Shown: positions 54,232-63,925 of the stretch, in pieces | Position numbering within the stretch: position 1 is the stretch's first letter | How the letters are laid out: every line of letters begins with the position of its first letter | Source: Chryseosolibacter histidinae | Lineage (GTDB): Bacteria > Bacteroidota > Bacteroidia > Cytophagales > Cyclobacteriaceae | NCBI RefSeq assembly: GCF_018598225.1 | Contig: NZ_JAHESF010000010.1 | Span: 1-64,000 of the forward strand | Length of the DNA stretch: 64,000 nucleotides | Direction of reading: 5' to 3' | Translations under genes and position numbers: made by a program | The notes under the pieces: generated by a model | Seen by the model: only the letters and a program-made list of their open reading frames with translations | Told to the model about the DNA's origin: nothing | Databases searched by the model: none

Positions 54232-57200
54232 CTACTCTTGACTCCTTACTCCAAGCCCATACACCGCCCCGTTTTTCGGCTCCGACACAGGAGCATGCGA
54301 CTCAACAGCTTTCTTCTGCCGCGACAGGTAAGAGTACATGGCCGGGATCACGAACAAGGTAAGTATCAGCGAGAAGATCACACCACCTACGATCACAAGG
54401 CCCAATGGCACCCGGCTGCTGGACGAGGCACCCAACGATAAGGCTAATGGCAATGATCCTAGCGCCATGGCAAGGCTCGTCATCAGTATAGGGCGAAGGC
54501 GCAGGCGCGAAGCTTCGATCACGGCGTCGACTTTACTCAGTCCCTCTTCCCGTTTCTGGTTGGCAAACTCCACGATGAGGATACCGTTCTTGGTCACCAG
54601 TCCGATGAGCATGATGATGCCGATCTGTGAAAAGATATTCAAGGTGGCGCCGAAGAGGAACAGTGCCAGTAGCGCGCCCGTAATGGCCAGCGGTACGGTG
54701 ATCATGATCACGAATGGATCGATAAAGCTTTCAAACTGCGCCGCCAGTACAAGGTAGATCAGCCCCAATGCCAGCAGGAAGGCAAACATGGTGTTGCCCG
54801 AGCTTTCTGCGAAGTCGCGGGAGGAGCCACTCAGCGAGGTGGTGAAGGTATCGTCAAGCAGCTTATCGGCGATCTCCTGCATGGCCGCAACGCCGTCGCC
54901 AATGGTTTTGCCGGGTTCGAGTCCCGCCGAGATGCTGGCCGATTTATAACGGTTGAAGTGATAAAGCGAGGGTGGTGTGGTGGATTCCTCCACGGTCACA
55001 ACGTTGTCGATAGATACAAGCTCTCCGGTGGCTGTGCGAACATAAAGACTGCGCAGGTCACTCGGGTCGTCGCGGTTGATGCGGTCTACCTGCCCGATCA
55101 CCTGGTATTGTTTTCCTTCCTTGGTGAAATAACCGAACCTCAGGTTACTGTAAGCGAGCTGAAGGGTTTGAGAGATGTCTTGCACGCTGATGCCCAGCTC
55201 CGTTGCCTTCAACCGGTTGATGATCACACGCAGCTCGGGTTTGTTGAACTTCAGGTCTGTGTCCGCGCCCTGCAGTACGGGGTGGTCGTTGGCCGCCTCC
55301 AGGAATTTAGGGAGCACCTGCTTCAGCTTTTCAAAGTCATTGTTCTGGATCACGAACTGCACGGGCTGTCCTGCCCTCCTGCTGGTGGAGATGGTCTGCT
55401 CCTGCGCGGCGAAGGCCCTCCCTGCCGAGAACTTGGGCAAGTTACGGTTCACCATATTCACCACTTCCTGCTGCGACCGCTCTCTTTCATCGGGATCGTT
55501 GAGAAAGACCCGCACCATGCCGTTATTCGTGCTGCCGGCACCGCCACCCGACCCACCGGTGAGCGAGTAGATGATGTTGGCCTCCGGAATGGAATCGATC
55601 AGGAACTCGGCAATGTTGTCGATGTAGTTCTCCATGTATACAAACGACGTTCCCTCCGGCGCAGACACCTGCAGCCTGAACTGGTTGCGGTCTTCCAGGG
55701 GCGCCAACTCGGACTGAAGGTTGTTGATCAGCAGGTACGATGCCGCCAGGCACAACACTACAATGACGATGGAGACCCAGCGCATTTTCATGAACCCTGA
55801 AAGGCTGTTGAAGTAGGCGTTCTCCATGCCCACAAAGAAACGTTCTGTCGCCTCGTAAAAGCGCGATTTTTTCCGGTGGTCGCGTGTCAGCTTCACACTT
55901 AACACAGGTGTGAGGGTCAGCGACACAAAACATGAGATGAGCACGGCGCCCGCCACCACGAAACCGAATTCGCGGAAGAGCCTGCCCACAAAACCTTCCA
56001 AAAAGATGATGGGAAGAAATACAAAGGCCAGCGTAATGGACGTAGCGATCACCGCGAAATAAATCTCCTTCGAGCCTTCGCGTGCGGCGTCATGTTTGTT
56101 CATGCCCCCTTCAAGCTTCTTGTAAATGTTCTCCGTTACCACAATACCATCGTCTACCACCAGGCCTGTGGCGAGCACAATGCCGAGCATGGTGAGCACG
56201 TTGATGGAGAACCCGCAGAGGTACATGATGAAGAACGTGGCGATCAGCGACACCGGGATATCGATCAGGGGGCGCATGGCGATGATAAAATCGCGGAAGA
56301 AAAGATAAACGATAAGCACCACCAGGATGAACGAAAGCAGCAGGGTCTCTTCAACTTCCGTGATGGCACGTTTGATGAACACGGTCTGGTCTGTGGCCAC
56401 GGTCAGCGTAATGTCGTCAGGCACCTCGCGGTTGATCTTTTCCATACGCTTGTAGAACTCATCCGCGATCGCCACAAAGTTGGAGCCTGGCAGCGGATTG
56501 AGGGCAACCCCCACCATGGGCACGAGCCTGCCCTTCAGTGCAACTTCTTCGTTCTCCGGCCCCAGCACCGCTTCGCCAATATCGCGCAAGCGGATGGTGC
56601 CCGTGGCTGTAGTCCTGATGCGTACATTGTTAAAGTCCTCTTCTGTAAAAAGTTTTCCGAACGTGCGCACGGTAAGCTCGGTGGAGTTGCCCGAGATCTT
56701 GCCCGACGGAAGCTCGATGTTCTGGCTGTTCAATGCCTGCTGTACATCCAGCGGTGTGAGCCCGTAGGCGCTGAGTCTTTTCGGGTCGAGCCAGATGCGC
56801 ATCGCGTATTTCTTCTCACCGAGGATGCGGATGCTGGCGACACCGGGAATGGTCTGGAGCCGCTCGGCCAGCACGTTGTTGGCGTATTCCGTAAGCTCCA
56901 GCTGGTTTCGCGTATTGCTTTGCACGGAAACAGAGATGATGTAGTCGGCGCTCGCATCAGATTTCGATACCTCCGGCGGCGAATCGAGGTCGCGGGGAAG
57001 CTGACGGGCAGCCTGAGATACTTTGTCACGCACATCGTTGGCGGCAGCCTCCAGGTCTACACCCAGCTCAAACTCGATGTTGATGCTGCTGCTGCCCTGG
57101 CTGGAGTTGGAAGAAATGTTCTTGATGCCGGCAATACCGTTGATGGATTTCTCCAGCGGCTCGGTGATCTCCGATTCTATGATGTCGGCGTTGGCGCCTG

Positions 57201-57354
57201 AATATGAGGTACGTACACTGATGTTGGGCGGGTCAATGGCAGGGTAATCGCGGATGCCCAGGAAATTATAGCCGATCACCCCGAACACCACGATGATAAT
57301 GTTCATCACCACGGCCAAAACAGGGCGTTTTAAACTCAGTTCAGAGATGTTCAT
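54232..57354 (-). CDS. HAE1-type RND efflux transporter (AcrB-like inner-membrane pump)
   Basis: The 1040-residue protein starts at the ATG at 57354 (MNISELSLKRPV), the family-typical opening. It has the 12-helix, two-fold RND layout: helix 1 at the N-terminus, a periplasmic pore domain (IIESEITEPLEKSINGIAGIK), helices 2-6 (about 330-550) with the proton-relay aspartates in GLVVDDGIVV, a second periplasmic domain, then helices 7-12. It exports drugs, lipids or other toxic compounds. No membrane-fusion protein or TolC gene is adjacent, unusual because these are normally in one operon. The C-terminal GLGVRSQE and the TAG stop come from an intergenic repeat. Confidence 0.95.
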   Translation of the reverse strand: MNISELSLKRPVLAVVMNIIIVVFGVIGYNFLGIRDYPAIDPPNISVRTSYSGANADIIESEITEPLEKSINGIAGIKNISSNSSQGSSSINIEFELGVDLEAAANDVRDKVSQAARQLPRDLDSPPEVSKSDASADYIISVSVQSNTRNQLELTEYANNVLAERLQTIPGVASIRILGEKKYAMRIWLDPKRLSAYGLTPLDVQQALNSQNIELPSGKISGNSTELTVRTFGKLFTEEDFNNVRIRTTATGTIRLRDIGEAVLGPENEEVALKGRLVPMVGVALNPLPGSNFVAIADEFYKRMEKINREVPDDITLTVATDQTVFIKRAITEVEETLLLSFILVVLIVYLFFRDFIIAMRPLIDIPVSLIATFFIMYLCGFSINVLTMLGIVLATGLVVDDGIVVTENIYKKLEGGMNKHDAAREGSKEIYFAVIATSITLAFVFLPIIFLEGFVGRLFREFGFVVAGAVLISCFVSLTLTPVLSVKLTRDHRKKSRFYEATERFFVGMENAYFNSLSGFMKMRWVSIVIVVLCLAASYLLINNLQSELAPLEDRNQFRLQVSAPEGTSFVYMENYIDNIAEFLIDSIPEANIIYSLTGGSGGGAGSTNNGMVRVFLNDPDERERSQQEVVNMVNRNLPKFSAGRAFAAQEQTISTSRRAGQPVQFVIQNNDFEKLKQVLPKFLEAANDHPVLQGADTDLKFNKPELRVIINRLKATELGISVQDISQTLQLAYSNLRFGYFTKEGKQYQVIGQVDRINRDDPSDLRSLYVRTATGELVSIDNVVTVEESTTPPSLYHFNRYKSASISAGLEPGKTIGDGVAAMQEIADKLLDDTFTTSLSGSSRDFAESSGNTMFAFLLALGLIYLVLAAQFESFIDPFVIMITVPLAITGALLALFLFGATLNIFSQIGIIMLIGLVTKNGILIVEFANQKREEGLSKVDAVIEASRLRLRPILMTSLAMALGSLPLALSLGASSSSRVPLGLVIVGGVIFSLILTLFVIPAMYSYLSRQKKAVESHAPVSEPKNGAVYGLGVRSQE

Positions 57355-57426
57355 GAAACTTGTCGAAAGGACACGGCACAAAGATCGGGCTAAATCGCGA
57401 AGATTGGGGTACCGCTTGAAGAAAAA

Positions 57427-57508
57427 GGTACGAAGTACGAAATACGAGGTACGTGATGGGCTTCGATCGGAGGCTGAACTTCGTACCTCGTAAATCGTAC
57501 CTCGTACC
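57427..57508. repeat. Foldback repeat of CGTACCTCGTA-type words
   Basis: The left arm (57427-57453, GGTACGAAGTACGAAATACG and following bases) pairs with the right arm (57482-57508, which repeats CGTACCTCGTA twice). The loop is 28 bases. It lies 4 bp after the stop of the GntR gene, between it and the start of the RND gene. A one-armed copy is at 60488-60517. Confidence 0.75.
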
Positions 57509-57511
57509 TAT

Positions 57512-58273
57512 TTACCGCTGAATGTCAATTTCGTAGGTAAAACTATCCGCCCTGTAATAACCGAGGTTATACTCGATCGGCCTGTCTCCGGGGTCGCAGA
57601 CCAGCCTTTTGCGGAAGAGCACGGGCTCGCCTTTTTTGATGTTGAGCTTTTTGGCGATCTCGATAGGGGCAGCAATGGCGCTGATCTTCTCTTTGGAGAT
57701 GGAGGGCACGGTGGCGTAATCTTGTTCCAGGATCTCGTACAAATGGCGCGAGAAGTCTTCCTCGCCACTGAGGCCCACACGGGGATGAAAGTAGGAAACG
57801 AAATAAACGAAAGGTCCTTTGTCTAGGCCGCGCAGCCGGGTCATCTTCAGCACCTTTTTGCCGGTCTCGATCTGCAGCGCGGTGGCGATCTCTTCGTCGG
57901 CCTTCATCCAGCTCACCTTGATGTCGTAGTTGATGAACTCCATACCCTTGCTGTGCATCTCGTCGCTGAAGCTGAGCCAGTTGTTGAGGCGGGTGCTCAC
58001 CGTCTTTTTAATGGCCCGGGTGCCCACGCCCTTCTTGCGCACCAGCAGATTCTCGTGCTCGAGCTTATTGGTTGCCTGGCGGATGGTGTTCCGGGAAATG
58101 CCCAGACGTTTCGACAGCTCTACTTCCTTCGGCAGCAGCTTGCCGCCCTGGTACGCCGGACTGTCGATCAGTTTCCGAAGAAGGTTCTCCACCTGCACAT
58201 GAAGCGGGATGGGACTATTATGATCGATCTTGAAGTCTATTGAAGCGCTTGCCTTCTTCGCCTTGACAGCCAT
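57512..58273 (-). CDS. GntR-family transcriptional regulator with UTRA domain
   Basis: The 253-residue protein has a winged helix-turn-helix (about 15-80; LPKEVELSKRLGISRNTIRQATNKLEHENLL) and a UTRA ligand-binding domain (about 100-253; TRLRGLDKGPFVYFVSYFHPRVG, then PIEYNLGYYRADSFTYEIDI). UTRA members usually sense phosphorylated sugars or similar metabolites. I use the ATG at 58273; a TTG three codons earlier also opens the frame. It lies 83 bp downstream of the esterase gene in the same direction and upstream of the RND gene. It may control the esterase, or the mannose isomerase and symporter genes further on, but the sequence does not decide this. Confidence 0.9.
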   Translation of the reverse strand: MAVKAKKASASIDFKIDHNSPIPLHVQVENLLRKLIDSPAYQGGKLLPKEVELSKRLGISRNTIRQATNKLEHENLLVRKKGVGTRAIKKTVSTRLNNWLSFSDEMHSKGMEFINYDIKVSWMKADEEIATALQIETGKKVLKMTRLRGLDKGPFVYFVSYFHPRVGLSGEEDFSRHLYEILEQDYATVPSISKEKISAIAAPIEIAKKLNIKKGEPVLFRKRLVCDPGDRPIEYNLGYYRADSFTYEIDIQR

Positions 58274-58356
58274 AGGTAACAATATTATTTAAAGTTAAAC
58301 GCCGCAGGTTTAAGAACAAAATGCCGCCCGCTGCGAACGTCTGAAACCATCCTGTT

Positions 58357-60339
58357 CTAGAACCGCGGTCCTTCCCGGAACACCTGATCAGCGGTAACAC
58401 CCTTCCATTGGTCTGTTCTGAAAGGTGTTGCCGGCAATCCCTCTTTGTTATAGAAGTCGAGCGGTCCGGGGTTGTTAGACCATGCATAACGCACCGCCAC
58501 CGGTTGGGCCACCTCTTTACACATAATGATCACCTTGTCGCCCTCAATGGAAGCTTTCGCCCAATAGAATTTACGGTCCTCACCCGCCACCTGGAATCCG
58601 CGCACATAACCATACTTGTCCCTGGTGATCAGGCCGCCCCCAATGTTATCAAATTCCAGGGTAATGCGGTTACCCGCGATGGTCATTTTCCGGAACGACG
58701 GCCCTGCCGAAACAATGTCTTTGCCATAGGCGGTCTTCATGGCGGCCATGCCCAGACGCCTGCCTACGTCGAGCTTGTTTTTGGGATGGATGTCGCCAGC
58801 CTCCCCGATATCGATGGCCGACGCCATGCCTGTGTTGGGCAATTTTAATGTCATGGCCTGCGCCTCCCGCAGCTCAGCCCAGTTGCTTTCGGTGGGCTGG
58901 GGCTGCTCTTCATAGTGGTTGGCCAGCTGCACGAACAGAAACGGAAGGTCTCCCATGCCCCACTGCTTCCGCCAGTCACGGATCAGCGCAGGGAACAACG
59001 CCCGGTACTCCTCCGCGCGGTCAACGTTCGACTCGCCCTGGTACCAGATAAAACCTTTGAGGGCGAATGAGGTGAGCGGCGCAATGTTGGCATTGTACAA
59101 CACAGCAGGCGATGAGAACGGCGTGGCATTGGGCAGCATGGGCTTGCGGAACTTGGCCGCATCAATGGCCTCGCCCTTTTTATACAACCAGTCGCCCCAC
59201 ATGATCTTGTTGCCCCAGAATGGGCTCGTGGTGAACCCGCCGATGCCACCGGTATCAAATACCCGCACCACCAGCACGTTGCCTTTCTTCTTCAGCGTAT
59301 TAGTAGGAACGGAATAATTACGGTGGTTATGGCGGCCATAGGTCTCTCCTATCTTGATGCCATTCACCCAGGCGATGTCGTAGTCGTCGATCTGCATCAG
59401 GCCGATGGAGAAGTTCTCCTGTTTGAAGTCGTCGGGCAGGTCGAAGGTTGTTCTGAACCACACGGCGCCGTCATGGTCTTTCAGGTCGGGCTCCGCTTCC
59501 CAGGTGTTACCCGATGCCTTTATCGGCTTCCAGTCTGCGAGGTCGGTCTCCGGCCTGAACCATTGCTGATCGATGCCAATGCCCTTGTAGTAGTATTTCT
59601 TGTACCAGTCGCCCTTGATCTTTTCAAAGTCGGCATTCAGCGCCGCGAAACTTTTTCCTTCTTTTACAATGGGACCGAGTATTTCGCCGAACTGCGGAAA
59701 CTGCATCAGCGCCTCGTTGCTCATCCAGGTCTCCACCGCAGTAGCCCCCAGGTTGTCGCTGATCAGTCCTACCGGCACCTGCAGCTGCTGCTGGAGGTAT
59801 TTGCCGAAGTGATACGCCACGGCAGAGAATGCGTTCACATTTTCTTTGCTCAAGGTCTTCCATCCGCTGCTCTTCACATCGTCGCGGGGCATATAGTCCG
59901 TATCGATGTTCACGGTAAAGAGCCTTACCTGGTTGGCCTGGATGAATGTTGTATCCTTTTCCTGGAAGCCGGTCTGGTCGATGCGCCACTGCATGTTAGA
60001 CTGACCGCTGCAGAGCCACACTTCGCCGATGAGGATGTCAGCGAGCACGATCCTGTTCCTGCCCTGCACGATCATCCCGTAAGGACCACCCGCCGCCAGC
60101 GCCGGCAATTTCACCAGCCACTTGCCGTCCTTTCCTGCCTTAACAGACGCCGTGCGCATGCTCAACGTCACCGTAACCTCCTCTCCCGGCGATGCCCAGC
60201 CCCACACGTTGAGGGGCACATCCCGCTGCAACACCATGTTGCTTTGAAAAATTTGCGGTAGTCGTACGTCAGCACGTGAAGCGAAGGCGCTCAACATGAG
60301 AAGACATGAAAAGAAATATAGTTTTGAGTGATGAGTCAT
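58357..60339 (-). CDS. Secreted sialate O-acetylesterase-type (SGNH) esterase
   Basis: The 660-residue protein has a signal peptide (ending AFASRA), a small beta domain, and an SGNH esterase core split by an inserted jelly-roll (about 270-370; [27 protein letters not shown]). Catalytic features: S114 in CSGQSNM, the block [10 protein letters not shown], and [13 protein letters not shown] carrying the Asp/His pair. Such enzymes remove acetyl groups from sialic acid or, in polysaccharide loci, from acetylated hemicelluloses or other glycans. In this window an acetylated mannan or xylan is as likely as sialic acid. The gene is followed by the GntR regulator and preceded by 269 bp with short inverted repeats. 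Confidence 0.9.
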   Translation of the reverse strand: MTHHSKLYFFSCLLMLSAFASRADVRLPQIFQSNMVLQRDVPLNVWGWASPGEEVTVTLSMRTASVKAGKDGKWLVKLPALAAGGPYGMIVQGRNRIVLADILIGEVWLCSGQSNMQWRIDQTGFQEKDTTFIQANQVRLFTVNIDTDYMPRDDVKSSGWKTLSKENVNAFSAVAYHFGKYLQQQLQVPVGLISDNLGATAVETWMSNEALMQFPQFGEILGPIVKEGKSFAALNADFEKIKGDWYKKYYYKGIGIDQQWFRPETDLADWKPIKASGNTWEAEPDLKDHDGAVWFRTTFDLPDDFKQENFSIGLMQIDDYDIAWVNGIKIGETYGRHNHRNYSVPTNTLKKKGNVLVVRVFDTGGIGGFTTSPFWGNKIMWGDWLYKKGEAIDAAKFRKPMLPNATPFSSPAVLYNANIAPLTSFALKGFIWYQGESNVDRAEEYRALFPALIRDWRKQWGMGDLPFLFVQLANHYEEQPQPTESNWAELREAQAMTLKLPNTGMASAIDIGEAGDIHPKNKLDVGRRLGMAAMKTAYGKDIVSAGPSFRKMTIAGNRITLEFDNIGGGLITRDKYGYVRGFQVAGEDRKFYWAKASIEGDKVIIMCKEVAQPVAVRYAWSNNPGPLDFYNKEGLPATPFRTDQWKGVTADQVFREGPRF

Positions 60340-60390
60340 GTTCCTAATTACGTTTTCAATCGGAGAAGCCCACCGTTTAAGGTTGGGATC

Positions 60391-60517
60391 AACCCTTTGA
60401 GGGGTTCACCGCACAAAGTTTAAATGTATCACTTACAACCCTCAAAGGGCTGCTCGAAGCTTAACTATGTTCCCCGGAAGCACGCCAAATCGTACCTCGT
60501 AAATCGTACCTCGTACC
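60391..60517. repeat. Inverted repeat (CCCTTTGAGGG) and CGTACCTCGTA tract downstream of the isomerase gene
   Basis: AACCCTTTGAGGGGTT (60391-60406) is itself palindromic and is repeated in inverse form as AACCCTCAAAGGG (60437-60449). A further tract at 60488-60517 has AATCGTACCTCGTAAATCG, the same word family as 57427-57508. All lie between the mannose-6-phosphate isomerase stop (60609) and the esterase start (60339). Confidence 0.65.
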
Positions 60518-60608
60518 TTCACTATGGACCGTGGTCTGTGGACAACCCGCGATAACTGCTTCCCTAACCCAAAAAAGTTTCGCAGCTACCGCAGGCATCC
60601 ATAGATAA

Positions 60609-62402
60609 TTATCCTCCCAAATGGTGACGGTGACCATTTTTAATCTCCTCCACTCTGACAAATGCTTTCAGTGTCGCGCACTGCTTGCCTTCCGACTCGC
60701 CGTGCGGCCTGATGGTGTATTCACCCACCGCTGCCGGCACAATGAAGGTCTCGGCATAGTGGACCACAAACGGCTTGAATTTTCCTGTCGGGCTTTCCAC
60801 GATCGCTTCTCTGCCTTCTACCAGGTTGATGACGTTCACGCCGCCATTCGTATTATGTGATACTTTCTTGGTGAACCAGTGTCTCCGTGTTTCGATGAAC
60901 TGGAACTCATGCAACCCGGTTTTCTCTTCGATCCAGCCATCGCCCTCCGCTACTTTTTCTACACGGTTGATCAGGTTCTTTTTGGTCCACTCCTTCCTGC
61001 GGTCCCACTGGATCACTTTTTCACCGTGACTGATGTTGATCGGTCTCGGTTTTCCGTCGAGGCCAAGTCTGCCCCAATCCCACAGCTTGAACGTAAAGAT
61101 GTAAGGCGTAGAGCTGATCTCGAGCACCACACCGTTCCGCCCGGAGCAGTGTACGGTACCCGCGGGGATCAGCACGTGGTCATGTTTTTTGACGGGCCAC
61201 TTCTGAACATATTTTTCCGCGTCAAAACCGGCGCCGCCGTTCTGCGCTTCCTTCAGCTCCCTGATCATATCCTCGGGGTCAACGTCTTCGTTCAGGCCGA
61301 GGTATACAACGGCATCCTCTTTGGTATCGAGCATATAGTAGCTTTCGTCCTGCGTATAGTCCATGCCGAAATGCTCCTTGATGTATTTTGTAGTGGGGTG
61401 CACCTGCAGGCTGAGGTGTCCGCCGTCCATGGTATCGAGAAAATCAAAACGGATCGGGAACTCGGCTCCGAATTTCGAGTACACCTGCTCACCCAGCAAT
61501 GCCTTCGGTTGTTTGAACACCAGGTTGATGGAAGGGATCTCGAACACCACATCACCGAACTTCAGCAACAGGCTATTCTCTTCGGGCACACAATCGAAGC
61601 CCCAGGCAAAGTTGATCACAGACCTGTCGAGATCGGCAACTTCTTTCAGCCACTGTCCGCCCCACGGTCCCGGATCAAAGAACGGAACCACCCTGAACGG
61701 TCTTTGTGAGGCGATCTCCATACCTTTCAGCACGGCAGCGCCTTTCACCATTTTCGGTTCGCCTGCCTTGTTGGTATCGATCACAAAATCCCAGCGGTCC
61801 ATCACGTTGCGCTTGTGGCGGTCCAGCACGCGCCAATCGACAAAATACGCCTGCTTGTACTGGAGCGCGAACTCTGTTGTATTGTTCGTTACGCCGAGAT
61901 TGCTGATCTCGTTACGCCGCATGCGCAATTGGATCTCCCAGCGGGCCATGTCCAGGTATACAAGGTTATCCCATTGCCGTGCCGCAAAAGCTGCAGCCTC
62001 ACCGTAGATTACAATGATGCCGCCTTTGACAGCGTCGATCTGCTTGCGGAGTGTGGCCAGCTTCGCTTCATCGAAGTATTCGTCGATGGTAAGCTCGGTC
62101 ATGAATCCGAAGATGCGGTCGTCGGTCACGTCGGGGTAGACCATTTCGGTCACCTCTTTTTCGGACTTGAAGGCATCGGTGCTTTTGAAGAAGGCGTCAT
62201 GCTTCAATCCTGCGCGCAATGCTTTTTCTATTTCTGCGTGATGTACACCGTGGTAACAATCGATGGCCACCACGAGGCGTTCTTTCTTCAGGGATGAATG
62301 ATATTGGTTGAGGTGAGAACAGATGTTGCTCCAGCCCACGATGCATTCGCTGCTGTTCTCACTGACGGTGATCGAAGGATATTTATCAAAATTAGAGGTC
62401 AT
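60609..62402 (-). CDS. manA: Type I mannose-6-phosphate isomerase with an N-terminal kinase-like domain
   Basis: The 597-residue protein is much longer than a usual bacterial ManA (about 320-400). The C-terminal ~350 residues are the isomerase: zinc ligands can be read as Q333 and H335 in SLQVHPTTKY, E353 in QDESYY and H418 in GTVHCSG. It interconverts mannose-6-phosphate and fructose-6-phosphate. The N-terminal ~230 residues start with LVVAIDCYHGVHHAEIEKAL, where a P-loop would be expected in uridine-kinase-like folds but the Gly-Lys motif is missing; later YLDMARWEIQLRMRR resembles the lid. I infer a degenerate nucleotide-kinase-like domain. With the symporter upstream this is a mannose-use unit. 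Confidence 0.88.
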   Translation of the reverse strand: MTSNFDKYPSITVSENSSECIVGWSNICSHLNQYHSSLKKERLVVAIDCYHGVHHAEIEKALRAGLKHDAFFKSTDAFKSEKEVTEMVYPDVTDDRIFGFMTELTIDEYFDEAKLATLRKQIDAVKGGIIVIYGEAAAFAARQWDNLVYLDMARWEIQLRMRRNEISNLGVTNNTTEFALQYKQAYFVDWRVLDRHKRNVMDRWDFVIDTNKAGEPKMVKGAAVLKGMEIASQRPFRVVPFFDPGPWGGQWLKEVADLDRSVINFAWGFDCVPEENSLLLKFGDVVFEIPSINLVFKQPKALLGEQVYSKFGAEFPIRFDFLDTMDGGHLSLQVHPTTKYIKEHFGMDYTQDESYYMLDTKEDAVVYLGLNEDVDPEDMIRELKEAQNGGAGFDAEKYVQKWPVKKHDHVLIPAGTVHCSGRNGVVLEISSTPYIFTFKLWDWGRLGLDGKPRPINISHGEKVIQWDRRKEWTKKNLINRVEKVAEGDGWIEEKTGLHEFQFIETRRHWFTKKVSHNTNGGVNVINLVEGREAIVESPTGKFKPFVVHYAETFIVPAAVGEYTIRPHGESEGKQCATLKAFVRVEEIKNGHRHHLGG

Positions 62403-62411
62403 ATTCTAGTT

Positions 62412-62500
62412 TAGTAATCCGTATTCGGTAATCGGTATTCGGTATTCGGTATTCGGTAATTGCGTATTTCACTGATTACTGATCACCGATCACTGATTAT
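62412..62500. repeat. Foldback repeat, GGTATTCGGTAATCGG family
   Basis: The left arm (62412-62460) consists of five GGTATTCGGTA/GGTAATCGG words in tandem and the right arm (62470-62500) of ACTGATTACTGATCACCGATCACTGATT. It lies 9 bp after the symporter stop and 10 bp upstream of the isomerase start, so it fills the entire gap between two genes that otherwise look co-transcribed. Confidence 0.75.
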
Positions 62501-62508
62501 CATTTATG

Positions 62509-63879
62509 TTAGTGTTTCCAGCTTCGTTCGATCTCTTCCAGTGTGCGCTGCTTGGTTTCGGGGATCTTCATCCAGGTGAAAACCAGCAGGATAATGGAGT
62601 TGACCATGAACAGCCAAAAGGTAAAAGCGCCGCCGATACTTTCCAGCAACATGGGGGTGAACTGTGTGATGAACAGCACACCGATCCAAAGGATGATGGT
62701 ACAGAACGACATGGCGATACCACGTGTTTTTGTTGGGAAGATCTCAGACATGATCACCCACGGAATAGGTCCCAGCGAAGATGCAAAGCTCGCAATGTAG
62801 CCGAGGATGAAAATGAGCAGCCACGGCCCTTGCGTGATGTTGAAGTAGAAGCAAATGCCGGTGCCGAGCAAACAGATGATCATGCCTGTTACGCCCCAGA
62901 GCAGCAGCGTTCTTCTGCCTGCGCGGTCGATCAGCCAGATGGCGATGAAGGTGAACAGCGTATTGATAACGCCGATCAGCACCGTCTGGAAGAATGCGGA
63001 CTCTGCAGCGAAGCCGATGCTCTTGAAGATCTCGGGCGCATAATAGATGATGGCATTGATGCCTGTGATCTGCGAGAACAGCGACAGCACCACACCAACG
63101 ATCAGGGCCATGCGCAATCCCCGCCCGAAGAGCTCTTTGACCGTACCAGTTTCGCTTGAAAGCGCTGCCTTGATCTCCGCCATCACTTCCAGTGCTTGCT
63201 CCCTGCCATTCACTTTTTCAAGCGTATCGAGGGCTTCAGCGTCGCGGTTCTTTTTCACCAGCCAGCGCGGACTTTCAGGCACCAGGAACAATAATACCAG
63301 GAACAGGAATGCAGGGATCACGCCGGAACCCAGCATATAACGCCAGCCGAGGTCAACATTCCAGGCCGCGTCGCCGAGGGAGGCGATCTTCAGGTTGACA
63401 AAATAAATAAGGTTAATACCGATCACGATCGCCAGCTGATAGAGGCTCACAAGGGTGCCCCTGCTCTTTGCCGGTGCGATCTCCGAGATGTACAGTGGCG
63501 ACAGCATGGAGGCAGCGCCGATGCCCAGGCCGCCGATGAACCGTGCGATCACGAACTGGGTGAGGTCGGTGGGGATCGAAGCGCCGAGCGACGAAATGAA
63601 GAACAGCACAGCGGTGACCAGCAGTACTTTCTTGCGGCCGAACCTGTCGCTGAAATACCCGGCAAACATGGCACCGAAGGCACAGCCCCAGATGGCACTG
63701 CTAGCCGCCCAGCCTACCATGGCGGGAGAAAGGTTGAACTTCGTTTGCAGGAAACCTATCGCTCCCGCGATCACGGCAGTGTCGTATCCGAACAGCAATC
63801 CGCCGAGGGCTGCTACGACTGATACTTTGAGAACAAATCCCTGGGTGGTGGGCGCCTGATGTTTTACAGCAGTTTCCAT
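62509..63879 (-). CDS. Sugar:proton symporter of the major facilitator superfamily
   Basis: The 456-residue protein has 12 transmembrane helices and the sugar-porter signatures: GGLLFGYDTAVIAGA in helix 1, DRFGRKK after helix 2, RFIGGLGIGAASMLSPLYISEIAP, PESPRWL after helix 6, QITGINAIIYYAPEIF in helix 7, DRAGRR and PETKQRTLEEIE at the C-terminus. This is the XylE/GalP-type family, which moves monosaccharides such as xylose, galactose, glucose or mannose across the inner membrane with protons. It lies just upstream of the mannose-6-phosphate isomerase gene, so mannose is a likely substrate, although a mannose kinase is not seen in the window. Confidence 0.95.
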   Translation of the reverse strand: METAVKHQAPTTQGFVLKVSVVAALGGLLFGYDTAVIAGAIGFLQTKFNLSPAMVGWAASSAIWGCAFGAMFAGYFSDRFGRKKVLLVTAVLFFISSLGASIPTDLTQFVIARFIGGLGIGAASMLSPLYISEIAPAKSRGTLVSLYQLAIVIGINLIYFVNLKIASLGDAAWNVDLGWRYMLGSGVIPAFLFLVLLFLVPESPRWLVKKNRDAEALDTLEKVNGREQALEVMAEIKAALSSETGTVKELFGRGLRMALIVGVVLSLFSQITGINAIIYYAPEIFKSIGFAAESAFFQTVLIGVINTLFTFIAIWLIDRAGRRTLLLWGVTGMIICLLGTGICFYFNITQGPWLLIFILGYIASFASSLGPIPWVIMSEIFPTKTRGIAMSFCTIILWIGVLFITQFTPMLLESIGGAFTFWLFMVNSIILLVFTWMKIPETKQRTLEEIERSWKH

Positions 63880-63925
63880 GGTGTTTATTTTTTAAGGTGA
63901 TGCAATAAGTTTGTCATTATGCAAA

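Noticed and set aside
56092-57201. Long plus-strand open frame of 369 codons.
   Set aside because: It is antisense to the RND transporter gene, whose protein is unmistakable. Similar shadows lie antisense to most large genes in this window.
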